Numbered from the stretch's first letter, positions 35,902 to 45,194 are shown. The stretch is DNA of 64,000 nucleotides from Arthrobacter sp. CAU 1506 (GCF_005047635.1 NZ_SUKC01000002.1:1-64000); one strand, 5' to 3'. Notes: generated from the sequence alone by a model not told the origin. Made by a program: numbers and translations.

Positions 35902-36837
35902 TTAGCCTGCAGGGTCCCGGGTGTGTCGTTTCACCTGCTCGCCCACCGCCTGCCGCACGGCACCGGCCACCGCGGCGGCGCCCGGGCTGTCCATCACGAT
36001 CGTGTAGTGGTTCGTTCCGGGCACGTCGCGGACCTGCAGGTCCGGCAGCCGGCCGGCCCACTGCTGCACGTAGCCGGGGGTGTACAGACCCGCGCCTTCG
36101 TTCAGCAAACCACGCGGCGCCCGCAGCAGCACGGCCGGCACCGCCAGCGATTCCAGCGCGTCCATCAGGGCCGCCCCGCCGTTCAGGTCCGCGGTGTCGC
36201 GGGCCATCGCCTCGTAGTTGGTGGACGGCCGCAGCAGCGGCGGTTCGCCGGCCAGGTCGTAGTCAACGTAGTCCTCCACCAGCGCGTTCCAGTGGTCGGC
36301 GAAGGCCGGGTGCACGCGCCAGAAGTCGCGGTACGCTTCCCGGCTGGGGAAGGTCGCCGCCAGCCGTTCCGCCGCCGGTCCCAGCACGGACTGGATGACC
36401 TCGTCGTCGCTGAGCCCGGCGGGCACCTGCAGCGGCAGCCCGCCGTCCACCAGCACCAGCGACTGCACCAGCTCAGGGTGCCGGCGCGCCAGCACCACGG
36501 AGGCGAACGCGCCCATTGAATGGCCGACGACGACGGCGCTGCGCACCTGGTGGGCGGCCAGCACCTCTGCGAGGTCGTCGGCGTGCGCCGCCATGCCGAA
36601 CGGGCCGGGCAGCTGGTTGCTGCGGCCCCGGCCGCGTAGGTCCGGGGCGATCAGCCGCACGCCGTCGAGTTCCTGCGCCAACAGGCCCCAGGTGCGGTGC
36701 GACGCCGTCACACCGTGCACGGCCAGCACCGTCGGCGCCTCCGGGTGCTGCGGCCCCCAGACACCGGTGCGCAGGGTGCCGCCGCGGACCGGGACGTCCA
36801 GCGTGGTGTAGGGCAGGGTTGCCGGTTGAGCGCTCAT
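35902..36837 (-). CDS. Alpha/beta hydrolase, last gene of the LIV operon
   Basis: The 311-residue protein shows the alpha/beta-hydrolase HG block ([15 protein letters not shown]), nucleophile elbow GHSMGAF with catalytic Ser, and a C-terminal GTNHYTIV His. DLRGRGRS after strand 4 is typical of epoxide-hydrolase-like and C-C-bond hydrolases. The substrate is unknown. It could release an acid that the upstream dehydrogenase or acyl-CoA synthetase uses. Its start overlaps the dehydrogenase stop by four bases. Confidence 0.82.
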   Translation of the reverse strand: MSAQPATLPYTTLDVPVRGGTLRTGVWGPQHPEAPTVLAVHGVTASHRTWGLLAQELDGVRLIAPDLRGRGRSNQLPGPFGMAAHADDLAEVLAAHQVRSAVVVGHSMGAFASVVLARRHPELVQSLVLVDGGLPLQVPAGLSDDEVIQSVLGPAAERLAATFPSREAYRDFWRVHPAFADHWNALVEDYVDYDLAGEPPLLRPSTNYEAMARDTADLNGGAALMDALESLAVPAVLLRAPRGLLNEGAGLYTPGYVQQWAGRLPDLQVRDVPGTNHYTIVMDSPGAAAVAGAVRQAVGEQVKRHTRDPAG

Positions 36838-37586
36838 CGGCTGGACCACCCGCCGTCCATCGTGTAGGACGCCCCGGTGACCATGCCGGCGTCGGCGCTG
36901 GCCAGCCAGCAGGCCAGCGAGGCCACTTCGTGCGGTTCGGTCAGGCGTTTGACCGCGCTCTCGGTGAGCATCACCTGGGCCACCACCTCTTCTTCCGGCA
37001 ACTGGTGCAGTCGGGCCTGGTCGGCAATCTGCTTCTCCACCAGCGGCGTCTTGACGTAGCCGGGGTTGATGCAGTTGCTGGTGACGCCGTGCGCCCCACC
37101 CTCCAGCGCGGTGACCTTGGACAGGCCTTCCAGCCCGTGCTTGGCCGAGACGTATGCCGACTTGTAGGCCGACGCCCGCAGCCCGTGCACCGAGGAGATG
37201 TTGATGATCCGGCCGAAGCCGCGCTGGTACATGCCCGGCAGCGCCGCACGGATCAGCAGGAACGGGGACTCCAGCATCAGGCGCAGCATCAGCCGGAAGT
37301 CCTCCGGCGCGAACTCCTCGATCGGGTTGATCCGCTGGATGCCGGCGTTGTTGACCAGAATGTCCGTATCCACGGTCGCGGTCTCCAGCGCCCGGGTGTC
37401 GCTGAGGTCCACCTGCCACGGGACGCCGCCGATCTCCTGGGCCACGCGCTCGGCGGCCGCGCCGTCCAGGTCCGCCACGGTGACCTTGGCGCCGCGCTCG
37501 GCCAGTGCCCGGGCGCAGGCCTCGCCGATCCCGCTGGCCCCGCCCGTGACCACGGCGCTGCGGCCCGTCAAAGTCTGTTCAGCCAT
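36834..37586 (-). CDS. Short-chain dehydrogenase, 3-hydroxybutyrate dehydrogenase type
   Basis: The 250-residue SDR has the NAD motif TGGASGIG, NNAG, and the catalytic Ser-Tyr-Lys set in SSVHGLRASAYKSAYVSAKHG. That last block is a signature of D-3-hydroxybutyrate dehydrogenases, which oxidise 3-hydroxybutyrate to acetoacetate. It fits an operon that imports and activates small carboxylic acids. It begins four bases after the tetR stop and overlaps the hydrolase start. Confidence 0.82.
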   Translation of the reverse strand: MAEQTLTGRSAVVTGGASGIGEACARALAERGAKVTVADLDGAAAERVAQEIGGVPWQVDLSDTRALETATVDTDILVNNAGIQRINPIEEFAPEDFRLMLRLMLESPFLLIRAALPGMYQRGFGRIINISSVHGLRASAYKSAYVSAKHGLEGLSKVTALEGGAHGVTSNCINPGYVKTPLVEKQIADQARLHQLPEEEVVAQVMLTESAVKRLTEPHEVASLACWLASADAGMVTGASYTMDGGWSSR

Positions 37587-37590
37587 GGAG

Positions 37591-38223
37591 TTATCCTTCC
37601 GTCCCGTGCGGTTGTCCGGGGGCCAGCGCCCGCTCGATAAACTGCATCATTTCTTCAAAAACATGGTCTGGCACTTCCCGCGGAACGGGCTGCGCACCGT
37701 CGTCGTCCTCCCAGAGCACCCAGCGCATGCCGATCAGCTCGCCGATGCCCATCAGCGCCCAGGCCGCCACGTCCGGGTCCATCGGCCGGACGTCGCCGGT
37801 GGCCTGCGCCGCCTTGAGCCCCTCGATGTAGCCGTTGACAATCCGGGTGTAGTGCATCCGCAGCGCGCCCGGCGAGACGAACTCGGCCTGCCGGACAATC
37901 CGGTAGAGCGCGGGATGCTCCGCGGTGAAGCGGAAGAACGCCTTGAAGCCGGCGCGCTCGGCCTCCATCCGGTTGCCGGCCGATTTGGCGGCCTCGGTCA
38001 TCGCATGGCGGACCCGCCGGTTGAGGTCCTCGACCACTTCGTCGAAGATCGCCTGCTTGCCCTGGAAGTAGAGGTAAAACGTGCCCAGTCCGACGTCGGC
38101 CTGCTCGGTGATCTTGACGATCGAGGCGTCGTGGTAGCCCACCGAGGCGAACACGGTCTCCGCCGCGGCCAGCAGCTTGGCGCGGGTCCGGGTGCCCCGG
38201 GCGGTGCGTGGTGCAGCGCTCAT
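37591..38223 (-). CDS. TetR/AcrR-family transcriptional regulator embedded in the operon
   Basis: The 210-residue protein has an N-terminal TetR helix-turn-helix (RAKLLAAAETVFASVGYHDASIVKITEQADVGLGTFYLYFQGKQAI). The helical ligand domain resembles fatty-acid or CoA-ester-responsive members. It lies in the middle of the transport-catabolic operon, overlapping the acyl-CoA synthetase stop by four bases, so it probably autoregulates the whole unit. The perfect palindrome over the operon promoter near 45.0 kb is the natural target. Confidence 0.88.
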   Translation of the reverse strand: MSAAPRTARGTRTRAKLLAAAETVFASVGYHDASIVKITEQADVGLGTFYLYFQGKQAIFDEVVEDLNRRVRHAMTEAAKSAGNRMEAERAGFKAFFRFTAEHPALYRIVRQAEFVSPGALRMHYTRIVNGYIEGLKAAQATGDVRPMDPDVAAWALMGIGELIGMRWVLWEDDDGAQPVPREVPDHVFEEMMQFIERALAPGQPHGTEG

Positions 38224-39827
38224 GCTTCCTGCTCCGATCCTGCAGACGCCGCGGCCGATCCGGCGTGCTCGGGCTGCAGCGCGGCCTGCCGCAGCCGGCC
38301 CCGCGCCACCTTGTTCAGTGCCGTCCGCGGCAGGGTGGGTACAAAGTCAAAACGTCCGGGCACCTTGAAGGAGGCCAACTGCGCCTTGCAGTGCTCGGCC
38401 AGCTCTTCGGCGTCGGTGATCCGGCCCTGGCGGACCACCACGTAGGCCAGTCCCGTCTCGCCCCAGCGTGGGTCGGGGACCCCGACGACGGCGGCCTCCG
38501 CCACCGCGGGGTGCGTCAGCAGGGCCTGCTCCACCTGGGCCGGCGCCACGTTCTCGCCGCCGGAGATATACAGGTCCTTGATCCGGTCCACGATCCGGTA
38601 GAAGCCGTCCGCGGTGCGTTCCACCAGGTCCCCGGTGCGCAGCCAGCCGCCGGCGAGCGCCGCCGCCGTGGCCTCCGGATTACGGAAGTAGCCGGCGAAG
38701 ACGCCCGGCCCCGAGACCAGCAGCTCGCCGGTGGCCTCGCCCGGCAGGATCTGGCCGGTAACCGGGTCCGCCACCGCCACACTGACGTGCGGGTACGGCT
38801 TGCCCGCGTAGCCGATCATGGACGCGGCATCTTCATTGGGCAGGCAGAGCACGTTCGGCGATGCCTCGGTCAGCCCGTAGCCCTGGCTCAGCGCCACGCC
38901 GCGCTTGTGCCAGATCCGCAGCAGCGGTGCCGGCATGGACGCCCCGCCGACGATGGCGTGCTGCAGGCTGGAGAGGTCGGCGGACGCGAAGTCCGGATGC
39001 TCGGCCAGCATGGCGTATTGCGCGGGCACGCCCATCATGGTGGTGACCTTGCGTTCGGCGATCAGCTGCAGCACCCGGCCTGCATCAAAGGTCCGTTCCA
39101 GCACCACCGTGGCTCCGGTCCACCAGGCCAGCAGCGGCTGGATGTTCCAGCCGCCCACATGGAACTGCGGCAGCGCCGCCAGCACCACATCGGCACTGGA
39201 CAGCTCCATGGTCCGGGACAGCGAGAGGTTGGTCCAGAAACAGTTGGCATGCGTGAGGATGGCGGCCTTGCTCTGCCCCTCCGTGCCGGACGTGAAAATC
39301 ATCAGGAGCGCATTGTCGTCGTGCACGTCCCGCTGCACTGCGGCCTGGGCCACGGTGCCTGCGGCCCGCCGGGTGGGACCCGGTACCTGCCGCTCCACCC
39401 CGGAAGGTCCGGGCGCCGCGGTGCGCGGCGGCAGCGGCAGCATCGCGGCGGCGGCCGCGGCGAGCGCATCGAACTCGTGCTCCACCAGCAGCAGCGCCGG
39501 GTCGGCCAGCTGCAGCTGCTCGGCGATCTCCCGCGGCGACAGCCGCCAGGACAGCGGCACCAGGACCAGCCCGGCCTTGGCGCAGGCGAAGAACAGCACC
39601 ACGTGGTCGGCGGAGTTGCCGGTCAGGGTGGCGATCCGGTCCCCCACCCCGTAGCCGGCGGCGCGCAGCCGGCCGGCCAGTGCAACGGCCCGGGCGTCGA
39701 GCTCGCGGTAGCGCAGGACTACGCCGCGGTCGTCGATGGCCACCCGGTCCGGTGTGGACACGGCACGGTCCGCGGTCCAGCGGCCCAGGGTGTGGAGCCC
39801 GTCCTGCAGGTTGTGCTGTTGGTTCAC
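38220..39827 (-). CDS. AMP-dependent acyl-CoA synthetase/ligase
   Basis: The 535-residue adenylate-forming enzyme has the P-loop MIFTSGTEGQSKAA, GYGLTEASPN, the hinge DRIKDLYISGGENVAP and a C-terminal catalytic Lys region (PRTALNKVARGRL). It should activate a carboxylic acid to its CoA thioester, with medium-chain acids or 3-hydroxy acids plausible from context. A low-complexity Ala/Pro insertion occurs near residues 125-160. Both ends overlap neighbours by four bases. The specific substrate cannot be read from sequence alone. Confidence 0.88.
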   Translation of the reverse strand: MNQQHNLQDGLHTLGRWTADRAVSTPDRVAIDDRGVVLRYRELDARAVALAGRLRAAGYGVGDRIATLTGNSADHVVLFFACAKAGLVLVPLSWRLSPREIAEQLQLADPALLLVEHEFDALAAAAAAMLPLPPRTAAPGPSGVERQVPGPTRRAAGTVAQAAVQRDVHDDNALLMIFTSGTEGQSKAAILTHANCFWTNLSLSRTMELSSADVVLAALPQFHVGGWNIQPLLAWWTGATVVLERTFDAGRVLQLIAERKVTTMMGVPAQYAMLAEHPDFASADLSSLQHAIVGGASMPAPLLRIWHKRGVALSQGYGLTEASPNVLCLPNEDAASMIGYAGKPYPHVSVAVADPVTGQILPGEATGELLVSGPGVFAGYFRNPEATAAALAGGWLRTGDLVERTADGFYRIVDRIKDLYISGGENVAPAQVEQALLTHPAVAEAAVVGVPDPRWGETGLAYVVVRQGRITDAEELAEHCKAQLASFKVPGRFDFVPTLPRTALNKVARGRLRQAALQPEHAGSAAASAGSEQEA

Positions 39828-41053
39828 TCGGCATTCTCCAGTGCTTGGCGCTGCCGGGCGGCTGCCTGGCGGCGCTGGCCGCGGCTGAGGGTGGCCCGCT
39901 GCACCGCTCCGGTGATGCCGCCGGGCAGGAAGAGGACCACCAGAATGAACAGTGTACCGAGGATGAACAGCGGCTCGGAGAGCGGAATCCGCAGGATGTC
40001 CGGCAGTCCGGCGATGGCCTCCGACTGCGCCAGCGATGTGAGCCGCTGGTCCAGCAGCGTGTAGAACACGCCGCCGATGATGGCGCCCCAGCGCGACCCC
40101 ACGCCGCCGAGCACCACCATGACCAGCAGGGTGATGGTGAAGTCGGCGGACAGGCTGCGCGGCACGGCCCCGGACTGCAGCAGCAGGTAGACCATGCCCA
40201 CCGCCGATGCCAGCACGCCGCCCACCACGAACACCAGCAGCTTGATCAGGTAGGGCTGCAGGCCGATCACCCGCACCCGCAGTTCGTTCTCCCGCACGGC
40301 CGCGGCTACATGGCCGGCCCGGCTGAACTGCACCCAGGTCACCACGGCGAAGACCACCAGCAGCACGATCAGCGCCAGCCAGTACAGGTTGCGGGTGTTG
40401 GCCACGCCCAGCAGGGCTTCGGGCAGGTTATCGGTGGCCAGGGTCAGGCCCTCTTCGCCGCCGGTGGCCTGGCCCGGGTTGCGGCCGACCAGCACGTGGC
40501 CGGCCTCGGCGAAGGCCAGCGTCACCATGGCGAACGGGATGCCGGTGACGCGCAGCCCCACCGCGCCGACCACGTGGGCCAGCACGATCACCAGCAGCAG
40601 GGTCAAGCCCATGGCCGGCAACAGCGGGATGTCGAACGTGTCCAGGATGACGCCGAGCCCGTACACCCCGGCACCGAAATACAGCGCGTGGCCGAAGGAC
40701 AGCAGCCCGGTGACGCCCAGCAGCAGGTGGTAGCTCAGCGCCGCAGCGGCCATCAGCATGCACATGGCGAGCAGCTGCAGCGACCCCGGCGTGTAGGTGG
40801 GCCCGGGCAGCACGCCCGGCAGGGACAGGTTCAGCAGCGGCAGCAGCGCCAGCAGGACAACCCCGGCCCCGCCGGCACCCCACTTGAGCAGGGTGCGGCC
40901 GCCGGCGGCAGCACCGCCGTCGTGCTGGCCTTTTCGGTTGCGCCGCTGCCCCGCGGCTGTGGCGGCTGTGGCGCCCTGCGCGGCGGAGCCGGCGGTGGCC
41001 TGCTGCGGGTCCGGCTGTGCTTCGGACTGCGGGTCGGTCTTGCTGGTGGTCAT
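39824..41053 (-). CDS. livM: Branched-chain amino acid-type ABC permease (LivM-like)
   Basis: The 409-residue membrane protein has the LivM fold of about ten hydrophobic segments and the coupling motif region YALKLLV-like (PYLIKLLVFVVGGVLASAVG). An unusual hydrophilic, Ala/Gln-rich N-terminal extension of about 60 residues precedes the first helix. The transporter class handles branched-chain amino acids, amides, urea or short organic acids. The neighbouring enzymes argue for a carboxylic acid or ester substrate. It overlaps genes on both sides by four bases. Confidence 0.88.
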   Translation of the reverse strand: MTTSKTDPQSEAQPDPQQATAGSAAQGATAATAAGQRRNRKGQHDGGAAAGGRTLLKWGAGGAGVVLLALLPLLNLSLPGVLPGPTYTPGSLQLLAMCMLMAAAALSYHLLLGVTGLLSFGHALYFGAGVYGLGVILDTFDIPLLPAMGLTLLLVIVLAHVVGAVGLRVTGIPFAMVTLAFAEAGHVLVGRNPGQATGGEEGLTLATDNLPEALLGVANTRNLYWLALIVLLVVFAVVTWVQFSRAGHVAAAVRENELRVRVIGLQPYLIKLLVFVVGGVLASAVGMVYLLLQSGAVPRSLSADFTITLLVMVVLGGVGSRWGAIIGGVFYTLLDQRLTSLAQSEAIAGLPDILRIPLSEPLFILGTLFILVVLFLPGGITGAVQRATLSRGQRRQAAARQRQALENAE

Positions 41054-41925
41054 GATTTCCTCCCGAGCAGGCCGGAGGGCCGGAAGAGCAGGACAAGGGC
41101 CAGGGCCACGACGACGACGAAATCCCCGGTGCCGTTGAGGTAGAAGTTGGCGAACTGTTGCAGCAGTGCCACCACCACGGACGCGATGGCCGCGCCGGTG
41201 AGCGAGCCCAGGCCGCCGATCACGGTAACGATGAAGGCGAAGATCAGCAGCGAACCGCCCAGCAACGGCGAGACGTACTGGAAGTAGTGGCTGGCCAGTA
41301 CGCCGCCCAGGCCTGCCGCGGCGCCTCCGATGGCGAAGACCAGGGTGAAGGCTTTGCGGACGTCGATGCCCAGCGCGGTGACCATGGAGCGGCTTTCCAC
41401 GCCGGCGCGGATGATCATGCCGTAGCGGGTGCGCTTGAGGAAGAACACCAGGCCCAGCAGCACGATCACGGCGGCGATGATGGCCACGAAGCGGTCGTTC
41501 GCGATCTGCGCACCGAGGATGCCCGTGGTCTCGCGGAACCAGGCCGGGCCGGAGATGTGGATCGTGTCGGTGCCCCAGATGCCGTCGAACAGTGCGACCG
41601 AGGCCAGCGAGAGGCCGACGGTGACCAGCACCTGTTCGATGTGCCGCTCATACAGCCTGCGGATCAGCACAAACTCGGTGAAGGCGGCAAACAGCGCACC
41701 CACCACGGCACCCACCAGGAGCGAGCCGAGGAAGGTCCACCAGTTGTCCGCGCCGGCACGGCGGGCGAATTCCCAGCCGGCGAATGCGCCCAGCGTCAGG
41801 AAGGAGCCGTGCGCGAAGTTCAGCACGCCCATCAGGCCGTAGATCAGGCTCAGCCCGGAGGCCACCAGGAAGTACAGCGCGCCCAGGCCTAGGCCGGTGA
41901 CGGTCAGCAAGACGATGGTGCTCAC
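41050..41925 (-). CDS. livH: Branched-chain amino acid-type ABC permease (LivH-like)
   Basis: This 291-residue permease has the LivH onset (LGLGALYFLVASGLSLIYGLMGVLNFAHGSF) and about eight transmembrane helices. It forms the second channel subunit with the LivM-like protein. Start and stop each overlap the neighbouring genes by ATGA, so subunit synthesis is coupled. Confidence 0.92.
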   Translation of the reverse strand: MSTIVLLTVTGLGLGALYFLVASGLSLIYGLMGVLNFAHGSFLTLGAFAGWEFARRAGADNWWTFLGSLLVGAVVGALFAAFTEFVLIRRLYERHIEQVLVTVGLSLASVALFDGIWGTDTIHISGPAWFRETTGILGAQIANDRFVAIIAAVIVLLGLVFFLKRTRYGMIIRAGVESRSMVTALGIDVRKAFTLVFAIGGAAAGLGGVLASHYFQYVSPLLGGSLLIFAFIVTVIGGLGSLTGAAIASVVVALLQQFANFYLNGTGDFVVVVALALVLLFRPSGLLGRKS

Positions 41926-42806
41926 TTCTGCGCTCCGTTCCGGTCGGCTTCTTCGCCGTGCCCTGCGTCGGCGTGGACGCCCAGCAGCCGCTGGGTCAGG
42001 TCTTCGTTGTCCAGGAAACCCAGCGCGCTGTCGGTGGTGTGGACCACCTTTCCGCCGGAGAGCACTACCGCTCCGGCCGCCAGCTGGCGGACCACCTGCA
42101 GGTTCTGTTCCACCAGCAGGATCGGCACCGTTTCCGCGGCCCGTTCCAACGTCTCGGCGACTTCCTGCACGATCTTGGGTGCCAGGCCCTTAGTGGGTTC
42201 GTCGATCAGCAGCAGCTTGTTCTCGTTCAGCAGCGCCCGCGCCAGCGAGACCATCTGCTGCTGCCCGCCGGAGAGCGTGCCGGCCATCTGCGAGGCGCGC
42301 TTGAGCAGGTCGGGGAAGAGTTCCTCCACCAGTTGGCGGCGCGGAGAGGCGTCCCGTTCGGCCAGCCGCAGGTTCTCCGCCACGGTGAGCTTGGAGAAGA
42401 CCTCCCGGTCCTCGGGGACGTAGCCGACGCCGCGGCGGATGATCTTGAACGTTGGTTCCTTGTCGATCCGCTCCCCGTCCAGCGTGACGCTGCCGGTGCG
42501 GGAGATCAGGCCGATGACGGCCTTGATGGTGCTGGTCTTGCCCACGCCGTTGCGTCCGAGCAGGGCGGTGATGCCGGTGGCCGGCACGGAGAAGCTGACG
42601 TCTTCCACCACCTGCTGGCCGGCGATGTGGGCGGTCAGGCCGGCAATCTCCAGTACCGGGCGGGCGTGGCCGGGCTGCGGTGCCGCCGGGTGCAGGGCCG
42701 TGGCCTGGGTCGTGGACTGCGCTGCGGTCTGGGCTGTGGCCGGGGCCGGGCCGCCGGTTGCTGCGGGGTTCGCTGCTTCCGGATGGGGCTGCGGTTGCTG
42801 GCTCAT
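41922..42806 (-). CDS. livF: Branched-chain amino acid-type ABC ATPase (LivF-like)
   Basis: The 294-residue ATPase has Walker A GRNGVGKTS, signature LSGGQQQMVSLARAL and Walker B LLLIDEPTKGLAP, characteristic of LivF. Unlike most LivF proteins of about 235 residues, it carries an extra 50-residue N-terminal stretch rich in Ala, Pro, Gln and Thr before the ABC domain begins at VLEIAGLTA. That stretch is probably disordered. An internal start is possible, but the upstream ATG overlap is consistent with the longer form. Confidence 0.9.
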   Translation of the reverse strand: MSQQPQPHPEAANPAATGGPAPATAQTAAQSTTQATALHPAAPQPGHARPVLEIAGLTAHIAGQQVVEDVSFSVPATGITALLGRNGVGKTSTIKAVIGLISRTGSVTLDGERIDKEPTFKIIRRGVGYVPEDREVFSKLTVAENLRLAERDASPRRQLVEELFPDLLKRASQMAGTLSGGQQQMVSLARALLNENKLLLIDEPTKGLAPKIVQEVAETLERAAETVPILLVEQNLQVVRQLAAGAVVLSGGKVVHTTDSALGFLDNEDLTQRLLGVHADAGHGEEADRNGAQK

Positions 42807-43570
42807 ACGGGTTCTCCCAGGTAGGCGCTCTGGACGGTGGGATTGGCCATCACCGCGTCCGGGGTGTCAATGGCCAGCAGCTTGCCGTGGTGCATCACAG
42901 CCACCCGGTCCACCAGCCCGAGGACCACGTCCATGTGGTGCTCCACCATCATCACCGTGCAGCCGCGGTCGCGGTGCATCCGGCGGATAATCGCACTGAG
43001 TCCCGGGACGTCGCCGGAGGCCACGCCGGCCATCGGCTCGTCCAACAGGATGACGGCGGGATCGCCGGCCAGGAGCATGGCGATTTCCACCTTGCGCTTG
43101 TCGCCGTGGGAGAGGTCTCCGGCGGCGGTATGCAGCTTGTCCTCCAGTCCGACCTCGGCCACATTCTGCTGGGCGACCGACGTTGCGGAATCCGTCCGCG
43201 ATGGGAACCGGAAAACCGACAGGCTTCCGCCGAGAGCGGCCTGCGCTGCCAGCCGGACGTTTTCCAGCACGCTCAGCCGCGGAAACAGGCTGGAGGTCTG
43301 GAACGTCCGGCCCAGCCCGGCCCGTGCCCGGTGGTGGATCGACGCCGAGGTGACGTCCGCGCCGTTGAGCTTGACGGCTCCTTCGGTCGGCTTGAGCACA
43401 CCGGAGATGAGATTGAACAACGTGGTTTTGCCGGCACCGTTGGGGCCGATCACGCCAACCATTTCGCCGGTCGCCACGGAGAATCCGACATCCTCGAGGA
43501 TGCGGGCGCCGCCGATCTGCAGGCCGAGGCCGTGCACCAGGAGCGCGGGCTGATCTGGGGAGGTCATCAT
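42803..43570 (-). CDS. livG: Branched-chain amino acid-type ABC ATPase (LivG-like)
   Basis: The 255-residue ATPase has Walker A GPNGAGKTT, signature LSHGDKRKVEIAMLLA (His replaces the second Gly, as in other LivG proteins), Walker B VILLDEPMAGV and EHHMDVV. Two adjacent ATGs (43570, 43567) follow GAAAG. It is separated from the binding-protein gene by a hairpin, which probably lowers its expression relative to that protein. Confidence 0.92.
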   Translation of the reverse strand: MMTSPDQPALLVHGLGLQIGGARILEDVGFSVATGEMVGVIGPNGAGKTTLFNLISGVLKPTEGAVKLNGADVTSASIHHRARAGLGRTFQTSSLFPRLSVLENVRLAAQAALGGSLSVFRFPSRTDSATSVAQQNVAEVGLEDKLHTAAGDLSHGDKRKVEIAMLLAGDPAVILLDEPMAGVASGDVPGLSAIIRRMHRDRGCTVMMVEHHMDVVLGLVDRVAVMHHGKLLAIDTPDAVMANPTVQSAYLGEPV

Positions 43571-43629
43571 GTCACTTTCTGTGCGGTCGCGGACCGTGGT
43601 TGTTGCAGGGGGGGGTCCAACCCCAGGGA

Positions 43630-43657
43630 CGCCGCCCGCCACGTGGGTCGGGCGGCG
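43630..43657 (-). terminator. Attenuator-like hairpin between the binding protein and livG
   Basis: CGCCGCCCG (43630-43638) and CGGGCGGCG (43649-43657) form a nine-base stem, with an inner CCAC/GTGG pairing in the loop. It lies within an operon, between the binding-protein stop and livG, with no T-run. Partial termination or 3'-end protection here would favour excess binding protein, as in many ABC operons. Confidence 0.6.
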
Positions 43658-43701
43658 CCTCTGGAGGTGCAGTACCGGTCGCCGGAGCGGTGCGGCTGCG
43701 G

Positions 43702-44907
43702 TTACTTGGCTTCCGGCGGAGCCACTGCGTCGGCCGGAATCGCCTTGATCAGCTCGGGCACCCAGTCGCCGCCCTGCTCCACCAGCTTGGCCTGGTACAT
43801 CTCCTGCACCAGCGCGTGGTCGGAAGCGCGGACGGTCGTCTCGCCCTTGGGGCCGTCGAAGGTGTAGCCCTCCAGCGCGGCAACCATGGCGTCGACGTCA
43901 TTCCCGCCTTCCTTCACGGCCTGGACAATCATCTGGCCGGCAACGAAGCCGTCCGGGGTGAACAGGTCGGCCTTCTTGCCCTCGGCTTCGACCTTTTCGA
44001 TCATGGCCTTCTCCACGTCGTTTCCGGCTGCGCCGGGGAAGTAATGGTTCAGGAAGCTGATCTTGTCCGAAGCGGCGCCGTAAGCACCGAAGGTGGCGGC
44101 GTCGCCCAGGCCGGTCACGATCGGAGCGGCGTCAAACGCGCCCTGCTGGCTCAGTGCCTGCCACATGGAACCCGAGGTGGCGCCGGCCCAGGCGACGAAG
44201 ACCAGATCGGGCTTGGCATCGATGAGCTGGCGGGCGAACGGGGTGAATTCGGTGGCGTCTTCGGGCACCAGGACGTCGTCGACTTCGGCACCCTGCTCGC
44301 CGAGGACGGCCTTGACGGCGGTGAGGTTGCCCTGGCCGAACGCGTTGTCCTGGCCGAACACCACGACCTTCTTGCCCTTCAGGTCATCCACGAACGTACC
44401 GGCGGTCGCCACGTCCTGCAGGCTCTGGCGGCCGGAACGGAAGGTGTACTCGTTGATGCCCTGCAGCGCGTCGGTGGCGGCCGGCCCGGAAACGTACAGC
44501 ACCTTGTTCTGCGCGGCCTGCTCGGCGAGCTTGAGCGCAATGCCTGAGACTACGGTGCCGGCCAGGATCTTGTAGTCCTTGCCGATCAGGTCCTTGGCGA
44601 CGTTGACCGCCTTGTCGGGGTCGCCGCCGTCGTCGTGGTAGGTCAGGTTCAGCTTGGTGCCGTTGACCTCGCCGGTGCCCTCGGTGGCATAGTCGATGCC
44701 GGCCTGCAGGCCAGCGTGGTAGGCCGCGCCATAGGCGGCGAGCGGGCCGGATTCGGAATAGACGATGCCCACGTTGATGCTTTCGGGCGCACTGCTCGCC
44801 TCGCCGGCCGCACCGGCAGTATCGCCGCCGGTTGTCGGCGCGCATGCGCTCACGGCAAGTCCGGTGGCCAGTGCTGCGGCCATCAGGAACTTCTTTGTTG
44901 CCTTCAC
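43702..44907 (-). CDS. ABC transporter substrate-binding lipoprotein, LIV type
   Basis: The 401-residue periplasmic-binding-fold protein has a lipoprotein signal ending LAVSAC, then INVGIVYSESGPLAAYG, the Leu/Ile/Val-binding family onset. It belongs to Peripla_BP_6, whose members bind amino acids, amides, or aromatic and short aliphatic acids. It is the first gene of a nine-gene operon. The ligand is unknown. Downstream enzymes suggest a hydroxy- or fatty-acid-like compound. A well-formed promoter with overlapping palindrome lies about 100 bases upstream. Confidence 0.9.
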   Translation of the reverse strand: MKATKKFLMAAALATGLAVSACAPTTGGDTAGAAGEASSAPESINVGIVYSESGPLAAYGAAYHAGLQAGIDYATEGTGEVNGTKLNLTYHDDGGDPDKAVNVAKDLIGKDYKILAGTVVSGIALKLAEQAAQNKVLYVSGPAATDALQGINEYTFRSGRQSLQDVATAGTFVDDLKGKKVVVFGQDNAFGQGNLTAVKAVLGEQGAEVDDVLVPEDATEFTPFARQLIDAKPDLVFVAWAGATSGSMWQALSQQGAFDAAPIVTGLGDAATFGAYGAASDKISFLNHYFPGAAGNDVEKAMIEKVEAEGKKADLFTPDGFVAGQMIVQAVKEGGNDVDAMVAALEGYTFDGPKGETTVRASDHALVQEMYQAKLVEQGGDWVPELIKAIPADAVAPPEAK

Positions 44908-44998
44908 TGGCGATGCCTTTCGTTAAAGAATCTGCTGAGGAGAAAACTGGAACTGTCTGAACCTGATGGTCGGGTCATCCAAACCTGAAAGGTGATTC

Positions 44999-45039
44999 AG
45001 ATTACGGATAATCTATGGCGCGGCTCACAGCAGTGTCAA
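44999..45039 (-). promoter_or_regulatory. LIV operon promoter with overlapping perfect palindrome (candidate TetR operator)
   Basis: On the minus strand TTGACA (45039-45034) and TAGATT (45015-45010) are spaced by 18 bases, a near-consensus housekeeping promoter. AGATTA-TCCG-TAATCT (45014-44999), a perfect inverted repeat with six-base arms, covers the -10 and the predicted start site. A repressor bound there would block open-complex formation. The operon's own TetR protein is the obvious candidate. Confidence 0.7.
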
Positions 45040-45194
45040 TAACGGCGCCCGCGGGCTAGGTCACGATTCGGTTGCAGAGCTCGATCGAAGGCTGGATGCG
45101 GACCTCGTCAGGAGATCGGCTGCGGACCCGAGGTGACGCCGTCGAGGCACCTTCCGCGGGCCTCAGATCCCGGGAGGATCAACCCCTTGACGGC

